Assembly (NCBI GenBank): GCA_963978905.1
Contig: OZ022257.1
Coordinates: 18,867,664 to 18,931,663, forward strand
Reading direction: 5' to 3'
From: Trichostrongylus colubriformis
Lineage: Eukaryota; Nematoda; Chromadorea; Rhabditida; Trichostrongylidae
DNA length: 64,000 bases
Shown here one piece after another: positions 45,246 through 58,331 of the stretch; position 1 is the first letter of the stretch, and every line of letters begins with the position of its first letter. The notes below the pieces were generated by a model. It did not search any database and was not told the origin of the DNA. It saw nothing but the letters and a program-made list of their open reading frames with translations. Made by a program: the position numbers and the translations under genes.

Positions 45246-45385
45246 GGTCGAGTTCGAGATCGCCATTTTTAATACCCTTTCATAGTGATTGTCTCGGTCA
45301 CTAGGTAATCAGAAGTACGTGGCACTACCACATTTTGCCTTGAACGCATCAATGGGTTGCTAGCAGTACACGTTTTTTCAAAGTA

Positions 45386-46235
45386 TTAGGTTGAACCATA
45401 ATTTCTGTTACACTATGACGAAAAATTTCAAATTTATTTTTCTTAATTTGTGTCTAACTTCAGTCAACAAAATATGTACCATTATGATCACCAATACATT
45501 GCCAGCGATAGGGAGATAATAGATGCCTGGCGTATAGAAGTCTGGGGATTTCTGGTCGAAGAAAGTCTGGAGGTCGATTTTGAGATCATCGTCATCCCTG
45601 AACTGCCGTCCGTCGAGGAAGTGGGTCAGAGATCGGAATAGGTGGTAGTCAGTTGGGACCATGCCCGGAGATTACGGTGGACGGGGGAGCTTCGTCCAAC
45701 CAAGGTCCTGGATCTTTTGACACGTCAACTTTACCACATGTGGGCGAGCGTGAGCGTTGTCGTGGAGGAAGAAGTCTCGGTCCATTTCTCCGGTAAGTTT
45801 TGCCGCTCCGGTGTCCAATTGCCTGCAGTAGAGATCGCCAGTGACTGCCGTGTTGAATGGTAACAGTTTCCCTTTTTTTTTGAAAATTTAGAAAAAAAAC
45901 ATTTTCTTCTCTGTGCAATTTTTTGAATTTTTTTTCTGTTTCAATTTGAGCAGATCGAGCCATCGGGTTGCCGCCATATGAGGGACAGTACCTGGGTCCA
46001 TCGACTGGTTGATTCGGTTAGTGGCCTTGCATGCTGAGGAACCGGGGCGGTGTTCGTGAATTTCGCACATCTCGCGAAATTGTCGTAGATTTACTGCTAG
46101 TTGAAGCCATAGAGAATATGAATGTGTTAATCAGTAGCCCTTTTCAGTCGCTTCATATACCCCCCCACTACCAAATATTCCCAAAGCTTCCACAGTTTTC
46201 CCCAAGAGTGCAACAGAAATTATGGTTCAACCTAA
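45386..46235 (-). mobile_element. Deleted mariner element (850 bp)
   Basis: Perfect inverted ends TTAGGTTGAACCATAATTTC flanked by TA (45384-45385, 46236-46237). On the minus strand, remnants of the N-terminal helix-turn-helix (CKATNRINQSMDPGTV near 46010-46040) and C-terminal half (YCRQLDTGAAKL, FFLHDNAHAHPHVVKL with the second Asp, GMVPTDYHLFRSL at the third Asp position) are present. The region with the first catalytic Asp is deleted. Inactive. Confidence 0.8.
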
Positions 46236-46239
46236 TAGC

Positions 46240-48258
46240 AGCGTTTCTATCTACTTTCAATTTTGCAACCTGTGCGCGCCTTTTCTCTTAGTTTTCTGAA
46301 CACGACAACGATCTGGGAATTCGCATGAAAATGGAAATACGCGTGCCAGCTTCCAATCCTTCATCGTATTCAGAAAACTTTTTCCGAACTTATTGCTATT
46401 TGAGCGCTAATGTGCTGCTTTGGGATCGACTGGTCTTTCAGCTTAGCTTTTCGGCCCCATTGAAAGGCAACCAACTTCGAATATAATGCAACCTTCTCAG
46501 GACCCAAATCTCACAAGAGGGTTTCATGACAAAATCCTGGAAGCAAGTAGAGAAGCATGCCACTTCAATGAACTACCTAATTGTAATATCAGGTAATTAT
46601 CGCAGTCTCTGAATCGTTTGACTTTAAAGATAACAGTAACTTTCAATCATAATAAAATCATGGTAGCAACCATATCGATGTAATAAAATCAATGATAATC
46701 ATAATAATGATATAAAAGGAAGAAATGAAGTCATTTTTGAGATATCAGCCACTGAGAGATTCATGACTTCTTATTTTTGAACAAGACACCAACACAAATT
46801 TGATGCCAGTGTAATGCGTGTGATGGCGTTGCCATCCGTTATGGCTACACCTCCTTTCAGTTGTAACAAAATGCGGAAAGATAAGAACAAATACTGATTT
46901 TTGAGGCTGGTTAAAGGCAGTGATAGGAAAAATTCAGACGAATAGTGAAAAACGTAGTGTATATGAAAGACGGTGATACGAGGCTTAGTGATACGACGGT
47001 GAGGAAAAAAATCGAAGGAAATGGCTTACGACCAGAGAAATAAGACCCCCCCCCTTCCCACCGTTGACTCTCAACGCAGACGACCTTTTCGTCAAGAGGC
47101 GTCTAGTCGACAAATTTTCTGTTGACATGGTGCCAAGCCGTAAACACAAAGGGAAGTTTGGAAATACGACAGCACCTACTTTTTGGAGTGAGCTTCAAGC
47201 TAAAACTGCGAAAGCGCGCCGCGAAACCTTCAACCCCGCCGCAGCTCCTTCGCCCCTCCCACCCCAGCCAATCAGGGATGCTCATCGCTAGGAGGCGGAC
47301 CGAGCCAAGAAAGGCGGATGACGCTCGACCAGACCATACTACAGTACAGTAGTAATCTTACCACAGTTTCACACTATGCCAAGGTTGAAATCCCGCCACA
47401 GATTATTAGATTTGGGGCTCTTGTCAGGATCACCATACTGTTTGACTGCCGCCGTCAACACGAGTGCCGCGAAGTGTGAAAGCGAGCTAACCTTGTGTTT
47501 TGCGTACTGCAAGTGGGATGCGGGCGAGATCCTTCAGGCTACAAATTTTATGCATGAGGCGCAGGTAGCTCAATGCTGTACGAGATTTTTCTTCCACGAA
47601 CGTACTTCACCATTCCATTGAGCTTCTCTGGGCGAACGTTAACCAATGCTCAATGGTATGATGAAGTACGGCGATTACGATTGTTGGAAATGTTCAGAAT
47701 TTCCAATTTATAAGTACAACAACCTTCCCATAGCTGATGTCTGTAATCAACGTCACGTGGGAAAGAAACATCGAAGGGACCACGGTAGTACAATCATTTC
47801 GGTTAATAACGTAATAATTCGTGGACACCGACAATTCCAGCAAGGAAACGATGAAAATTAGGGAACTTTCAGGAGGCACAAGCTACGTCCGACAACCAAC
47901 TGAAAAGCAGTAGACATAATTAGTGTTGATACCATTGTATCATGTTTCCTTGCTACGACAACGAGAGGATTTGAATGGGAAACGATAAATTACAGGTCAA
48001 CATATGGCTGAGTTCATAACGGATACATTTATAGAAAAATAGTAGTTTTCCTTGCTACTCTTTCATTTCACCTTCACAGTTACACTGTTATAGCCTGCAC
48101 GATCGCACGATTGTGTACAATGCGACCACATATGCCGTCGTGGGCTCTCTCATTCGACTTGCTATTTCTCCTCCGCAACGAACGGCCCGTGAGTGATAAC
48201 GACCAGCGTGCGGAAGGGAAATAATAGAAAAGCTGTTTTCTCTGCACGCTGGTCTTCA
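46240..48258. other. No recognised gene
   Basis: Short ORFs on both strands (47064-47861) without family, splice support or repeat partner. The GC content rises around 47200-47330. Nothing further supported. Confidence 0.3.
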
Positions 48259-48432
48259 GGCCGCGGTCATACTCTGCGCCGGCAGGGCGTGGCTGCGTTC
48301 ACAGACAGCGAGGCAGAGTGGCACAAAAGAGATGGCGAAACGACACAGGCAGCGAGACAGGATGGCACATGCGAAGACGCAGATGCACGCAGTGACGCCC
48401 TGCCGCCGGCACAGCAAAGTATCAACGCGGCT
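48259..48432. repeat. GGCCGC-ended MITE, short copy
   Basis: GGCCGCGGTCATACTCTGCG with GCCGGCAGGGCGTG on the left pairs with inverted GCCGCGTTGATACTTTGC and GCCGGCGGCAGGGCGTC on the right. It is the close relative of 20951-21359. Confidence 0.65.
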
Positions 48433-49137
48433 TTATCACCCACGGGCCGTGCGTTGCGGAGGGAAAACACCACGCTCGAAGGTGGTGGTAGCGGTGGTTA
48501 GGGCTGAATATCAAAGGATAATCAAGTACGAAATTCAGGTACCTACTAATACGAAGGTAAAGAAAAACGTAGTGGAGTGGTTAAAAATCCGAGAAATAAA
48601 ACCCAGTTGTCATCGTTGATTCCGAAAGAGAGCGAGCTCTGTTTTCGAACGGGGTGGGCACTATCAAAATAAGTAGCGGCTGTTGAAAAAGACGGCTCAT
48701 GGAGCCGGGGGTGCTCCTTTTCATCGAAAATTTCGCCACATATAGTTAACCTAAATTGTCATTAATCAGATAGAAACTACGAAAATATTGGTAGAAATGA
48801 GTAATGTCTGACATCATGAACATACTCGAAGTGAGCAGGGATCCTGCCACACTGGGCGTTCCTTGCAAACATCGAATGGGGCTGCAGCAGAAACTGCAAC
48901 TTGGTTATGAAAGGACCAGAGATAAGTAGGATAGAGTAATATTTTTGGCTATTTAAGGGGATCAGAACCCCACGGTGGACGAAGCTTTTGCGGCGGTGGG
49001 TGGAGCTTGAGCCAGAAATTCGTGATGGTTCCGGAAAGTTCTGGAGTCGGCAAAAAAGGAATAAAAATGAAAGGCAAGTGCGGCTCACGGGGATTGAGCC
49101 CGCGATGCGGGCAAGACCATAACTAAGGATGCGCCTA
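48433..49137. other. No recognised gene
   Basis: About 48790-49060 has weak similarity to the tandem units at 14735-15660 (GAACATACT, GAAATGAG, CCACGGTGG). A GATTGAGCCCGCG block at 49099 resembles a tRNA T-arm on the minus strand, without a full tRNA around it. Confidence 0.3.
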
Positions 49138-49564
49138 AAAAATCGTCCGCGGAAAAATGAGTTTTCATGCTATCCATATATTTATGTTGCATTTCCCTAA
49201 TGCCTGCCACGTGTAAAGTTTCACGCGAAAGATGTGTATTCAACTATGTACAGCGTTACAAAATCTTGGCCTGGTGGGGGGGGGGGATTCCAGGCAAGCG
49301 CCCCCCTGTGGTCCGCCGTGGTCGCTGACGCATTGCAGGAACAGAAAGTTACTTAGACAGTCCCACTCTTCCTTCCCAACCGCGGCTGACGACGGGACGG
49401 GGCTTTTACTCGGAGCCTCACCCACCCGGCCAAGGACTTAAGGAGCTGAATCGTAGCCGAATTCTCACTTTTTCGCGTGAAACTTTGCATGCGGCCCTTA
49501 TTAGACAAATACAACATAAATATATGGATCACAAAGATACTTATTTTTCCGTCGACGATTCCTT
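49138..49564. repeat. GGAATCGTCC foldback MITE, diverged full-length copy
   Basis: AAAAATCGTCCGCGGAAAA at the left and CCGTCGACGATTCCTT at the right, both next to TA. Arms contain TATTTATGTTGCATTTCCC and TTTCACGCGAAAG. The family core is preserved on the right but decayed on the left. Here the flanks share TA but not TTAA. Confidence 0.75.
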
Positions 49565-51147
49565 TAGCGTGTGAGATGGGCAATTCTACTATATTATATA
49601 AAAGTAATGTAAGTATATCAATATACATAGATGTCAACATCGATCAGTAGTGATCGGAATTATCCGTTTTAAGTAGAGGGCCACAGCACGCGCAGTGGCG
49701 GGCGCCAGCCAACTGGTAATGTATAACCACTTGTTGATCAGTGGATATAGGACAGAGCCGAATTCCACAGGTGTAAATATTTTGCTTAACATGGCATCCT
49801 TCATGGACTGCAGGTACGACTACCAGTTATTGAAAACAGCGATATTGAAAAACCTACACCATGGAAATTCCTTGGAACAGTACCAAGAAACTGTTACAGC
49901 ATGTGCAGAAGTGAAAGAGCTAATTCGGTGAATATTCGCGCTTTCGCAAACTCGACGTAGGTGTGGTGCAGACGAATAACTCATTTGAAGAGAAATAAGG
50001 TGCGGAATGTGGAAGCAAAGGAAAATAAGAATTTACATGAGAGCTTGAATGCTATTTCCAGCAGCAAACGTGTTTTCCCGCGCACAGTATCAACCCAGTG
50101 GCGTATCGATCCAAGTAACTTGTTGAAAGCTCAATTCATAAGGAGTCTGCCGACCAGCGCGGGCTTCTAATAATGGGCTTAAAACGCAGCTCTCACCGCG
50201 AATCACGCCAGATACCCCAAACATCCTTCTACGCCACGACCTTCCCAGAAGCAGAATTCATGACAACATGAACAGCTATCGTAAAGTGGATGTAGCGTGG
50301 CGACAAAGTTCTTCGCCCTGATGCTAGGCGTGTGTTTGACACCAATGACAGCGATTCCTTAATTGATTGTTGACGCGTCTGGAATCCCGCAGTAGGCGCG
50401 ACTAAAGTCGTCGCACGAAAAAGACAAGCCTAAAAGGAGTGAAAAAAGTGAGTAGCCGAGGCGACGATTGATATTAGGGGCTGAAGTGATTCCTAATCAC
50501 CATGACGGCGTATCCAAGGAAACGTGCGTGTGTGTCCATGCATGTTCCCAGTCTCGGAACACTGCTGATTACAATTAGGAACGTCTTAAAAACAAAATAC
50601 AATTATATATGAGTAGAAAATCATCTGCTAGCTAGTTGTCGGCTTCGTCACCATTTTTCTCGAACAAAATAACTTCTAATTAAAAGATGACTGTCATATT
50701 TATGACACAGAGACGAAGAGAATACAAGCACAACTCGAGCATAGGAATTTGCAGCAGAAAGCTGCAACTTTTATAACGCCAGATAAGGCATGACGACGTC
50801 GGAAACGGAGCTCTCACATCATGCCGCTAGCAGGCCTCATAAGTTAGGCAGGCAAGCAGTCTGAGCGGTGTTTCCGGCAGAGTTCTAATGAATAGGAGGT
50901 TATACTATTAACTAAACCAAGAGCATTTCTCGCTAAAAGATGAAACACTGGAGTCACCAAAAGTTACTAGAATACGCCACGCATTCGCCTCGCCTTTTAG
51001 ACTGTTGACGAACACAAGGTACTTTAGACATATAAGTACGGTAACGTGAAGTGCATACCAGTGTATTTCAACCTAACAAGAAATAGGTAAGCATTCACGG
51101 GTTACATTCTAATTTAGATCGAAATTGTCAAAAACTTGAATGACATA
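49565..51147. other. No recognised gene
   Basis: An open segment at 49803-49931 (+) follows an acceptor-like GGACTGCAG and reads in two frames (YDYQLLKTAILKNLHHG or LPVIENSDIEKPTPWKF). No family was recognised. The rest is featureless. Confidence 0.3.
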
Positions 51148-52021
51148 TTAGGTTGATTCATAATAAATCGGACAAATTGACAAATTTTAATCATTGTCGT
51201 ACAACTTTTTAACGACAACTGGGATTCACTTGAAATATGCTCCACCTTTATCGATGACCTTCTGCCACGGGTTAGGCAGATCATGGATGCCGTTGCTCCA
51301 GAAGGCCGGAGGCTGGAGCTCGAGGAAGTTGCCGAGTACCGTCTTGACGTCGTCGCGAGTTTTGAAGTCTTGGCCGTCCAGGTGGCGTTGGCTGTGGGAG
51401 AAAAGGTGGAAATCTGAAGGGGCCAGGTCTGCGGAGTACGGTGGGTGTGGAAGCACGGTCCAACTGTACGACAGCAGCTCGGCCTTGGTCGATCTTGCAA
51501 TGTGCGGTCTCGCGTTGTCGTGCTGGAAGTATACATGTGACCGCCGCCGTAGCGAACTTTGGACATTTGCCTTCAATTCTCGTAATTGACGAACGTAGAC
51601 GTCGGCGGATACTGTTGTACCTTCATCGAGCAGCTCCCAGTGCTCTATGTCGTGTACGCTCCACCGACCGCGGTTCGATGGAATAATCGCCTGACGCAAG
51701 CTTCGAATGCCACAAGTACACTGTACTTCTGGCGGGGGCATGCTCCTTGTGAACTTCTTTCAGACGTCTGCCGATATCCGCGGGTTCCTGGCCAGATAGC
51801 GATATAAATAGTACGACGCTGCGGATGTGGTCTCTGGACGGCTTGAAATCGTGCGGCATGGTGGCGGAATGAAACTACTTTGGAGTGATTATTTTGCAGT
51901 ACTTTGAAGAGCTTTTCATACTGATTCCAACGGTACCTTGCGCGTCCATTTTTATTGATTTGTTGCTGATCTCTAGAAATCATCACTACCATTTGTCCGA
52001 ATTATTATGAATCAACCTAAT
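51148..52021 (-). mobile_element. Deleted mariner element (874 bp)
   Basis: Inverted ends TTAGGTTGATTCATAATAAA / TTAGGTTGATTCATAATAAT flanked by TA (51146-51147, 52022-52023). Minus-strand transposase: N-terminal piece MPHDFKPSRDHIRSVVLF to LKEVHKEHAPARSTVYLW, then, in another frame, DIEHWELLDEGTTVSADVYV, VYFQHDNARPHIARS (second Asp) and HPPYSADLAPSDFHLF (third Asp). The first catalytic Asp is replaced (WSVHDIEHW) and the middle third is missing. Confidence 0.85.
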
Positions 52022-52383
52022 ATATCAAAATTCCATCACATACACCTGGAACCCTACCAATCAAAAACTAATTTGTGACCCGGAAAATGCGCAAAAATTT
52101 GGTTTTGCAATACCCACTGCACTGATTTCGGAATCATCCAACATGTCAATGTGAACGAACGATAGCAGATCGTATTACGAGGTTATATTTTGCGTATTTC
52201 GTATTTTATTGGTATTGCGTGCCGTTAACCCAACTGCGCCCAATACTAAACAAAGGACACTACGCCAGCCACATCCCCAAGTACGTTGTAGCTTTGGAGG
52301 CAATAAGTTAAAAGTTTATATAGCCTTTGCTTACAGTAGCGTTCCTTGGATTTTATGAATAAACGACTCGTCCAAACTACATA

Positions 52384-53638
52384 TTAGGTCGGCAACCAAG
52401 TCATTGCGGATTTCACTCATAGATGGCTTTGGTTGAATATTTAGCTTTACTGGCGTAGGCCAAAGGTTAAACACATATTGTCATTTAATGGTAGGCAATC
52501 CTGTTATCAATCAGTAAAGAAAGCTTCTTGATCGGTTGCATTATTTTCGTTTGGCGTGTGCTGAAAAATAGAGAATCAAAACATTCATTTTCGTCCTTAA
52601 CTATTTCCTCAAAGGGAAAAACGCATCACAAGCTTTCAAAAAGTTAAGTGCTGGTTATGGTGCCGAAGCCTTAAAAGATCGGCAGTGCCAAAATTGGTTT
52701 GCCTGATTTCGTTCTGGCGATTTTTCTCTCAAAGATGAGAAACGCTCTGGTCGTCCAGTTGGAGTTGACAACGACCCAGTCAAGGCAATACTTGATTCGG
52801 ATCGTCACAGTATAACACGCGAGATTGCAGAAGCTACAGGTATCACATGTACTGAAAAGCATTTAGAACAACTTAGGTACGTGTCAAAACTGGATATCTG
52901 GGTGAAACGCATTTGATGCAACGCATTGGCATCTGCGATTTGCTAAAGAAACGTGATGAAAATGATCCACTTCTAAAACGAATGATCATTGGCATGAAAA
53001 TTGGGTCGTTTACAATAATGTCCAACGAAAAAGATGGTGCAGCCGCCCAGGTGAACCAGCTCAAAGAAGACAAAAGCTGATATTCATCAAAAGAAGGTTT
53101 TGTTGTCAGTTTGGTGGGATTACAAAGGAATTGTCTACTTTGAACTCCTAACATCCAACCGAACGATCAATTCTGATGTCTACATTGCACGATAAACAAA
53201 ATTAAGCAATGCAATCCAAGAAAAGAGACTCGAATTATTTAACCGAAAAAGTGTTGTATTCCATCATGACAATGCAATACCACACACATCTTTGGCCACT
53301 CGGCGAAAATTATTGGAGCTTGGTTGGGATGTTTTGCCACATCCACCATGTAGTCCTGACCTTGCACCATCGGATTACTTTTTGTTTCGATCATTGCAAA
53401 ATTCTTTGAGTAGTAAAAATTTCAGTAGTGATAATGAGGTCAAATCGTACCTGACTCAGTTTTTTACTGATAAAAACCAGTAGTTTTATGAACGCGGAAT
53501 TATGATGCTACCTGAAAGGTGGCAAAAGGTCATTGATAAAAATGGGCAATACATTACAGAGTAAGGTTATTTAGTTCTATGAAAAAAAGGTCTTTGATTT
53601 TCTTAAAAAAATCCGCAATTAATTAGTTGCCAACTTAA
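52384..53638 (+). mobile_element. Full-length mariner element (1255 bp), different subfamily
   Basis: Ends TTAGGTCGGCAACCAAGTCA and inverted TTAAGTTGGCAACTAATTAA share 20+ further matching bases (TTGCGGATTT); TA on both sides (52382-52383, 53639-53640). It lies 362 bp right of the preceding mariner and is unrelated to it in its ends, so the two inserted independently. Confidence 0.85.
52590..53564 (+). pseudogene. Mariner transposase with stops and frameshifts
   Basis: Pieces in order: KGKNASQAFKKLSAGYG, stop, LKDEKRSGRPVGVDNDPV, ITREIAEATGITCTEKHL, LLSVWWDYKGIVYFELL (first Asp), VVFHHDNAIPHTS (second), LPHPPCSPDLAPSDYFLF (third), WQKVIDKNGQYITE and stop at 53562-53564. The D,D34D catalytic residues remain but at least two stops and two shifts kill the ORF. 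Confidence 0.85.
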
Positions 53639-54207
53639 TAGAATTATGCCAGGGAATCGAGTACAAAAGAATACTATCGCTGTGGAGTTAAGCATGACTG
53701 GTGTAATGGCACGTAATACTCAAAAGCTTCATAATACGCGCTGCCACCCTTCATTCGCATTCACTTATCGTCTGGATACGACTTATTCACATCGCAAAAA
53801 CGGCTCATTTCTAAACAGGCTGGAATGATTAATATAACAGGTGTACTTCTTGGGTCGCCCATTCATTAAAACCCATGTCGACAAGTGATCAAAAGCATGT
53901 CGTCTAAACTGTTAAAAATAGAATTGCTCAAAATAGCAAAACAGATGAGCTAATGTGTGTCTAATCGCCAACAGCTCCGTTAATGCGTTCGTCATCGAAT
54001 CGCAATGTTGTTCTCAGCTTACTAGTCATTTATTCGTCGCTATATCAAAACGTCATTACTTTTGAATAGCCATCTAGAGAGAAAGAGAAGACTTATTAAC
54101 GGCTTCCAACATAGTAGGTCACACGTATTGTGAAGCAATAACCTGTATTGTGTTCCATTGCTCAAGCTACGCTTAATAGCACATCGAACATACATATGTT
54201 CCAGTGG

Positions 54208-54396
54208 GGAGACGGTCGATTGCGCAACCCCTTGCAGCTAATTTGCCAATGGGGCACATGGGCCGTAGTTGCCACCCCAACACCGACCATTCGACGCATC
54301 TTCTGCGTTGGGCAACTCGTCCACAGCACCGGACCTCAGATTACGTGTGTGATAATTACCACATGAAGAACCTTATCAAAGAAGCACTGCAAATCA
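54208..54396. repeat. Mutator-like family, one truncated arm
   Basis: GGAGACGGTCGATTGCGCAA, CAGCTAATTTGCCAATGGGG and TCGTCCACAGCACCGGACC match the left arms of 25486-25981 and 27028-27610. The copy ends near GAAGCACTGCAAATCACTGG. Confidence 0.7.
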
Positions 54397-54758
54397 CTGG
54401 GAGGTGTGAGGGGACGACCGGTTTTAGGGTAGGATCGACTGGAAGGAAGAGGATGAAGAAGATGTATGAGCGAAGGAAGGGATCAATAGAAGGATGAGAA
54501 GGATAACCAAACTCCCCTATACAAGCAGCCCCGGAGAGTAGTAAGCATTTTCAACTCTACTGTGTGCCTGAGACGTCGTAAGTAGAGGAATCTCGTATCA
54601 CAAGTCCTAAATTTCAACAACAATTGAGACTCAAAAATATTTATTGAAAAACTCAAAAGACCCCCCAAAAGCCTCTAAAGTTTTGAGAATATTTTTGCGA
54701 TAATTCGGCGCTTAACGCCTTCTTCAGGCCTGAAACTGTGGAATTAGCTAAATTACAA

Positions 54759-55017
54759 GGCCGCTTCCACACTTTGCGCACCGACGCCGTCACGCGCGAC
54801 GGCGTCAAACACACGCAACCATTGGCCCGCCGCAGGAGACGGCGCCCATAGATTATGCGGACCCAATCACACTACAGCATGGTTATTGTGGCCGATTCGA
54901 ATCTTGGCGCTGTGTCAATACACGAAGCGGGCACGATCACCTTATTGGCACAACGCCAAGATTCGACCACAATCACCATACTGTAGTGTGATCCGTGCGC
55001 AAAGTATGGAAGCTGCC
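54759..55017. repeat. GGCCGC-ended MITE, second TTA-type copy
   Basis: Matches 39897-40163 (GGCCGCTTCCACACTTTGCG, TTGGCACAACGCCAAGATTC) with the interior in reverse order. Flanks are CAA and TAA rather than identical TTA. Confidence 0.65.
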
Positions 55018-55289
55018 TAAGATATACGTTGTATACCACTAGCTTACGGCCCCGTCTCAAAAACTTTTTGGCGTGACTCACCCTGCCAAAGACGTATTGT
55101 GCAGAAAATGATGAACTTATCCGGTCGCACCCTTAAATAGTCTAGAACGCTATGTGACTGGGTCGACAGTTGATGTGAGAAAGATCATGCAGTAACCAAG
55201 AATGATTACTGTGATCAAGTGAAGATATGTAGAATGACACGTAGTTCGTCCTTACTATTTACTTCTGGGACGTCCAGTATTTTCCTTTC

Positions 55290-56060
55290 CACAGAATTGT
55301 CTATTGAGTGATGTAGTACTTTAATAACGATTGCAGGAGTTTCATGGGCATGTACCCTTGTACGATGTTTGGAAAAGCTGCTGTTGGGATAAGAAATGGA
55401 TTTACCAATGCTCTACGGTGTTCGTCAATGCGTTTGTAGAGCAGCCTCTTAGTTTCTTCAACATACTTTTGCCCACATCCTTGGCATCCTATTAGATATA
55501 CCGTTCCCCTGAGCTGGCTTAATTTTGTGGTTGCCATAGTAACTACACCCCTCCCTTCCACATCTATCCTCGTAAAGCCTAGAATATGTGAGTATTCGTT
55601 TCAAATTAGGCGAAGGACAGAATATTTGTCGTATTGGGAGCGTTGAGTTCTTGACCACGCTGTTGACTTTTGATGCCGTTCTTTCATATAACATTATCAC
55701 TGATATTCCATCGGGTGAGGAATACGGCCTCCATGTGAGCGGTCGCGTAATGGTATAACCGTTGTCCCTTATAATATTATCCACCATCAAATCCACCCCG
55801 TCCGATTGTTGGCCACATACTTTAACCTTGGTCCTTACAAGTTTTCGGATGATGTTGGCTTTGATATAAATTGGTGGCAACTTCTAGCATGCAACAGTAT
55901 GTTCTTAGACGATGGTTTCTTACAAAAAAGTAATTCTTTGTTTCCATTATTGATGCACACTTTTGTTTCAAGTACGGGATGTAACGCTCCTCGTTAGCTT
56001 TTCCACAGTAAACCTAATATTGGGATTATCAGATAATAGGTTCGCGAGGCCTATTACTGA
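55290..56060 (-). pseudogene. Penelope-like retroelement 3' remnant with GIY-YIG endonuclease
   Basis: Minus strand: NPNIRFTVEK (reverse-transcriptase thumb-like), then IKANIIRKLVRTKVKV, YEDRCGREGCSYYGNHK (zinc-motif-like, one Cys replaced by Tyr), and in another frame GTVYLIGCQGCGQKYVEETK with KRIDEHRRAL, which carries the GIY-YIG-like core (VYLI...KYVEET...R...EH). At least two frameshifts separate the pieces. The order thumb, Cys motif, GIY-YIG is that of Penelope-like elements. The rest of the reverse transcriptase is absent. Confidence 0.7.
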
Positions 56061-57285
56061 AGGGTATGTAGCGGTATATAAATTACAAGAGAAGTGGCTA
56101 TACATATTTATTACATTAGGTACATAATACTAAGACAAGGGATAGAGAGGGGGGAAGACGAGAGAGAGGACACGACGGGCTATGGTCAGGCGACCATCAC
56201 GACTGCCGTCCGTTCACCTCCGTTGACCTCTGCCAGCTGCTGCGCCGTGGGCGACAGGTGCGGGGCACTTGGGTGGCCTCGCTACTCACGGCTCGGACCC
56301 GACATCTCCATTCCTTCAGTAAGCTCGTCCTCGAGCTTAGGATACCATTCCATTATGCGAACGCTCCATGTATTCATACAACGACTGGGGAGCATTGGTG
56401 AGTAATTATGAATGATGACATACGGAAAAACGTCACTGAGTTTAGAGAGCCGCTACAAGGCTACGTCTATTCTCATGACCTCTTGATTACTCATATCGCC
56501 ATGGAAGTATTCTAATTGGACACACATGACGGATACTAACCACTGAAGGCTGATGGAGAAGCAGTACACGGTAGATAAAAAGGCACAATGGACATAGAGG
56601 TACAACTGGTGAAGTAAGAATACCAGTGCACTCACTCCCTCGAGAAATGAGCTCGTCCTCGAGCTTCTTATGACATGAAAAATAGGAACCGATACTGAGT
56701 GGCAGAATGAATCGGTTCAGGATCGAAAAATGACGATGGTGGGGTAAAGCAATTACAAGAAATACAATTTGAAAGAAATCCTATTCTACGAGTTATCCTC
56801 ATACATTTTGTTAGTTTTAACCCAAGAATTTCTACTGTAGCAGTACATTGAAAAGAATGGAACTTTACGAGTTAAAACAATTTGTGAAAAGCAAAAATAA
56901 GGTAAAATTTTGATGTATAGCCCCTTTTTTTCGTTTGAACCAGAAAAATGGTGGTAATAAAGTAGTTATAAGGCACATTTGAAGCTAATTTTGCAAGAAA
57001 AAAAATAGTATAACGAGGCAAAAGTTAGTCTTTAAGATCTGTGGATCGGCGACTAACTAATGTAAAAGAAATAAAACGATACGAGTACTAATCTGTGTGG
57101 ACACACATTTCGATTGGTACAAGGGCGTAAGATTATTGCAAATAGTGTTTATTTTGTACGCTTTTAGATTCTTTGAACCGCCTATCCAAAGAATGTTCTT
57201 TTATATTGCGGCAGTGCGGCGAGAAATGAAGGAAAACAAACTGACCTAAGGGCGAACTGTTTAGAATGAACAGTTAGAAACCCTT
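56061..57285. other. No recognised gene; possible 3' flank of the gypsy element
   Basis: AGCTCGTCCTCGAGCTT occurs at about 56323 and 56647, with a variant GCTCGTTTTCGAGCTT at 62162. No LTR could be matched between this stretch and 61755-62400 by eye. Confidence 0.3.
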
Positions 57286-58331
57286 CTAATCATCCGAGAG
57301 CTGATCTACTGAAACTGTTTGCTTTTCCTGAAGACGACGCGAACGTCTTATTATAGATTGTTGATTGGCAACTGGCGTTTCCTCATTAAGTGGTGGAATT
57401 GGTTGTTGGCTTGGGTTGGAAACGCTAGCTGACAATGAACGTGGGCAATACAATTTCAGACGATTTATATGCACAACTTGTCGTATAGCACGACCTACAA
57501 GATGAGAAATTGAAATGCTGGGGCGATTAACTTCTAACAAGAAAAGAGCCTTTCCATTGATTTGTGAGCTTGGGACGCACTGTGTCGTCGTGTAATAGAA
57601 CTAAGTCACCAATGGAAATGTCCTTAGGGTATACCTTATGTTGTAGATCATATCCTGTTTTGTACTGTGCTGACTTGTTGGCGATCTCGTTTCCTACTTC
57701 CATAATTGTGTGTTTCAGACCAGCGGCGAATTGATCAGCAAAATCGTCCGACGTGAACACATGTCTTGTTGGAAGTTCGTGCAAGATATCACTCCACGTG
57801 ATCGGACATTTACCATATACAATGAAGAATGGGCTATATCCTGTAGTAGCGTTGATACTGCAGTTGTAGGCGAAAACAATGGGTTGGAGGAAGTCAGACC
57901 AAAGGTCTCTGGCTTCCGAGCAGTAAGCTGTGAGGGAGTCAACTATGACTTTCACAAGTCTTTCCGCTTGACCGTTCGCTTTATGGTTATAGCTGGTAGT
58001 AAATTTATTGGTTATGCCTGAAGCTTTATTAATTTTTGAGAGAACCTCGCTGGTATAGTTCGAACCCCGGTCAGACACTACTTCTTTTGGGGATGCCGTG
58101 TTTGGATATGACATCATTTACCAAGACTTTGATGACTGATTCTGTAGTTTGATCTATCAGCGGAGTGCAAACCATGAATTTGCTAAAGGCAAAAATGTGG
58201 TTGAAATAAATTTGCTACCATCCGGTCATTGTGGTAGTGTCCATGTGGACACGTTCAAAGGTTCGCTGTGGAACTGGAAAATTTCCTAATTCTTCGCGAA
58301 TTATGTGTGGTAAAGGTGTTTTCACCTTTTG
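57286..58331 (-). pseudogene. Integrase core and C-terminal region
   Basis: Minus strand from the left-most core piece: HMDTTTMT near 58230-58250 carries the first catalytic Asp, PKEVVSDRGSNYTSE the second and HKANGQAERLVK the Glu (DDE). YSPFFIVYGKCP and DLVLLHDDTVRPKL follow, with WKGSFLV in place of the usual GPF turn. The C-terminal piece (57286-57540) has VVHINRLKLY, typical of gypsy integrase tails. Confidence 0.8.

Noticed and set aside
49080..49130. tRNA-like 3' end (GGGCTCAATCCCCG on the minus strand)
   Set aside because: The matching 5' acceptor strand is absent about 72 nt upstream; at most a tRNA fragment.
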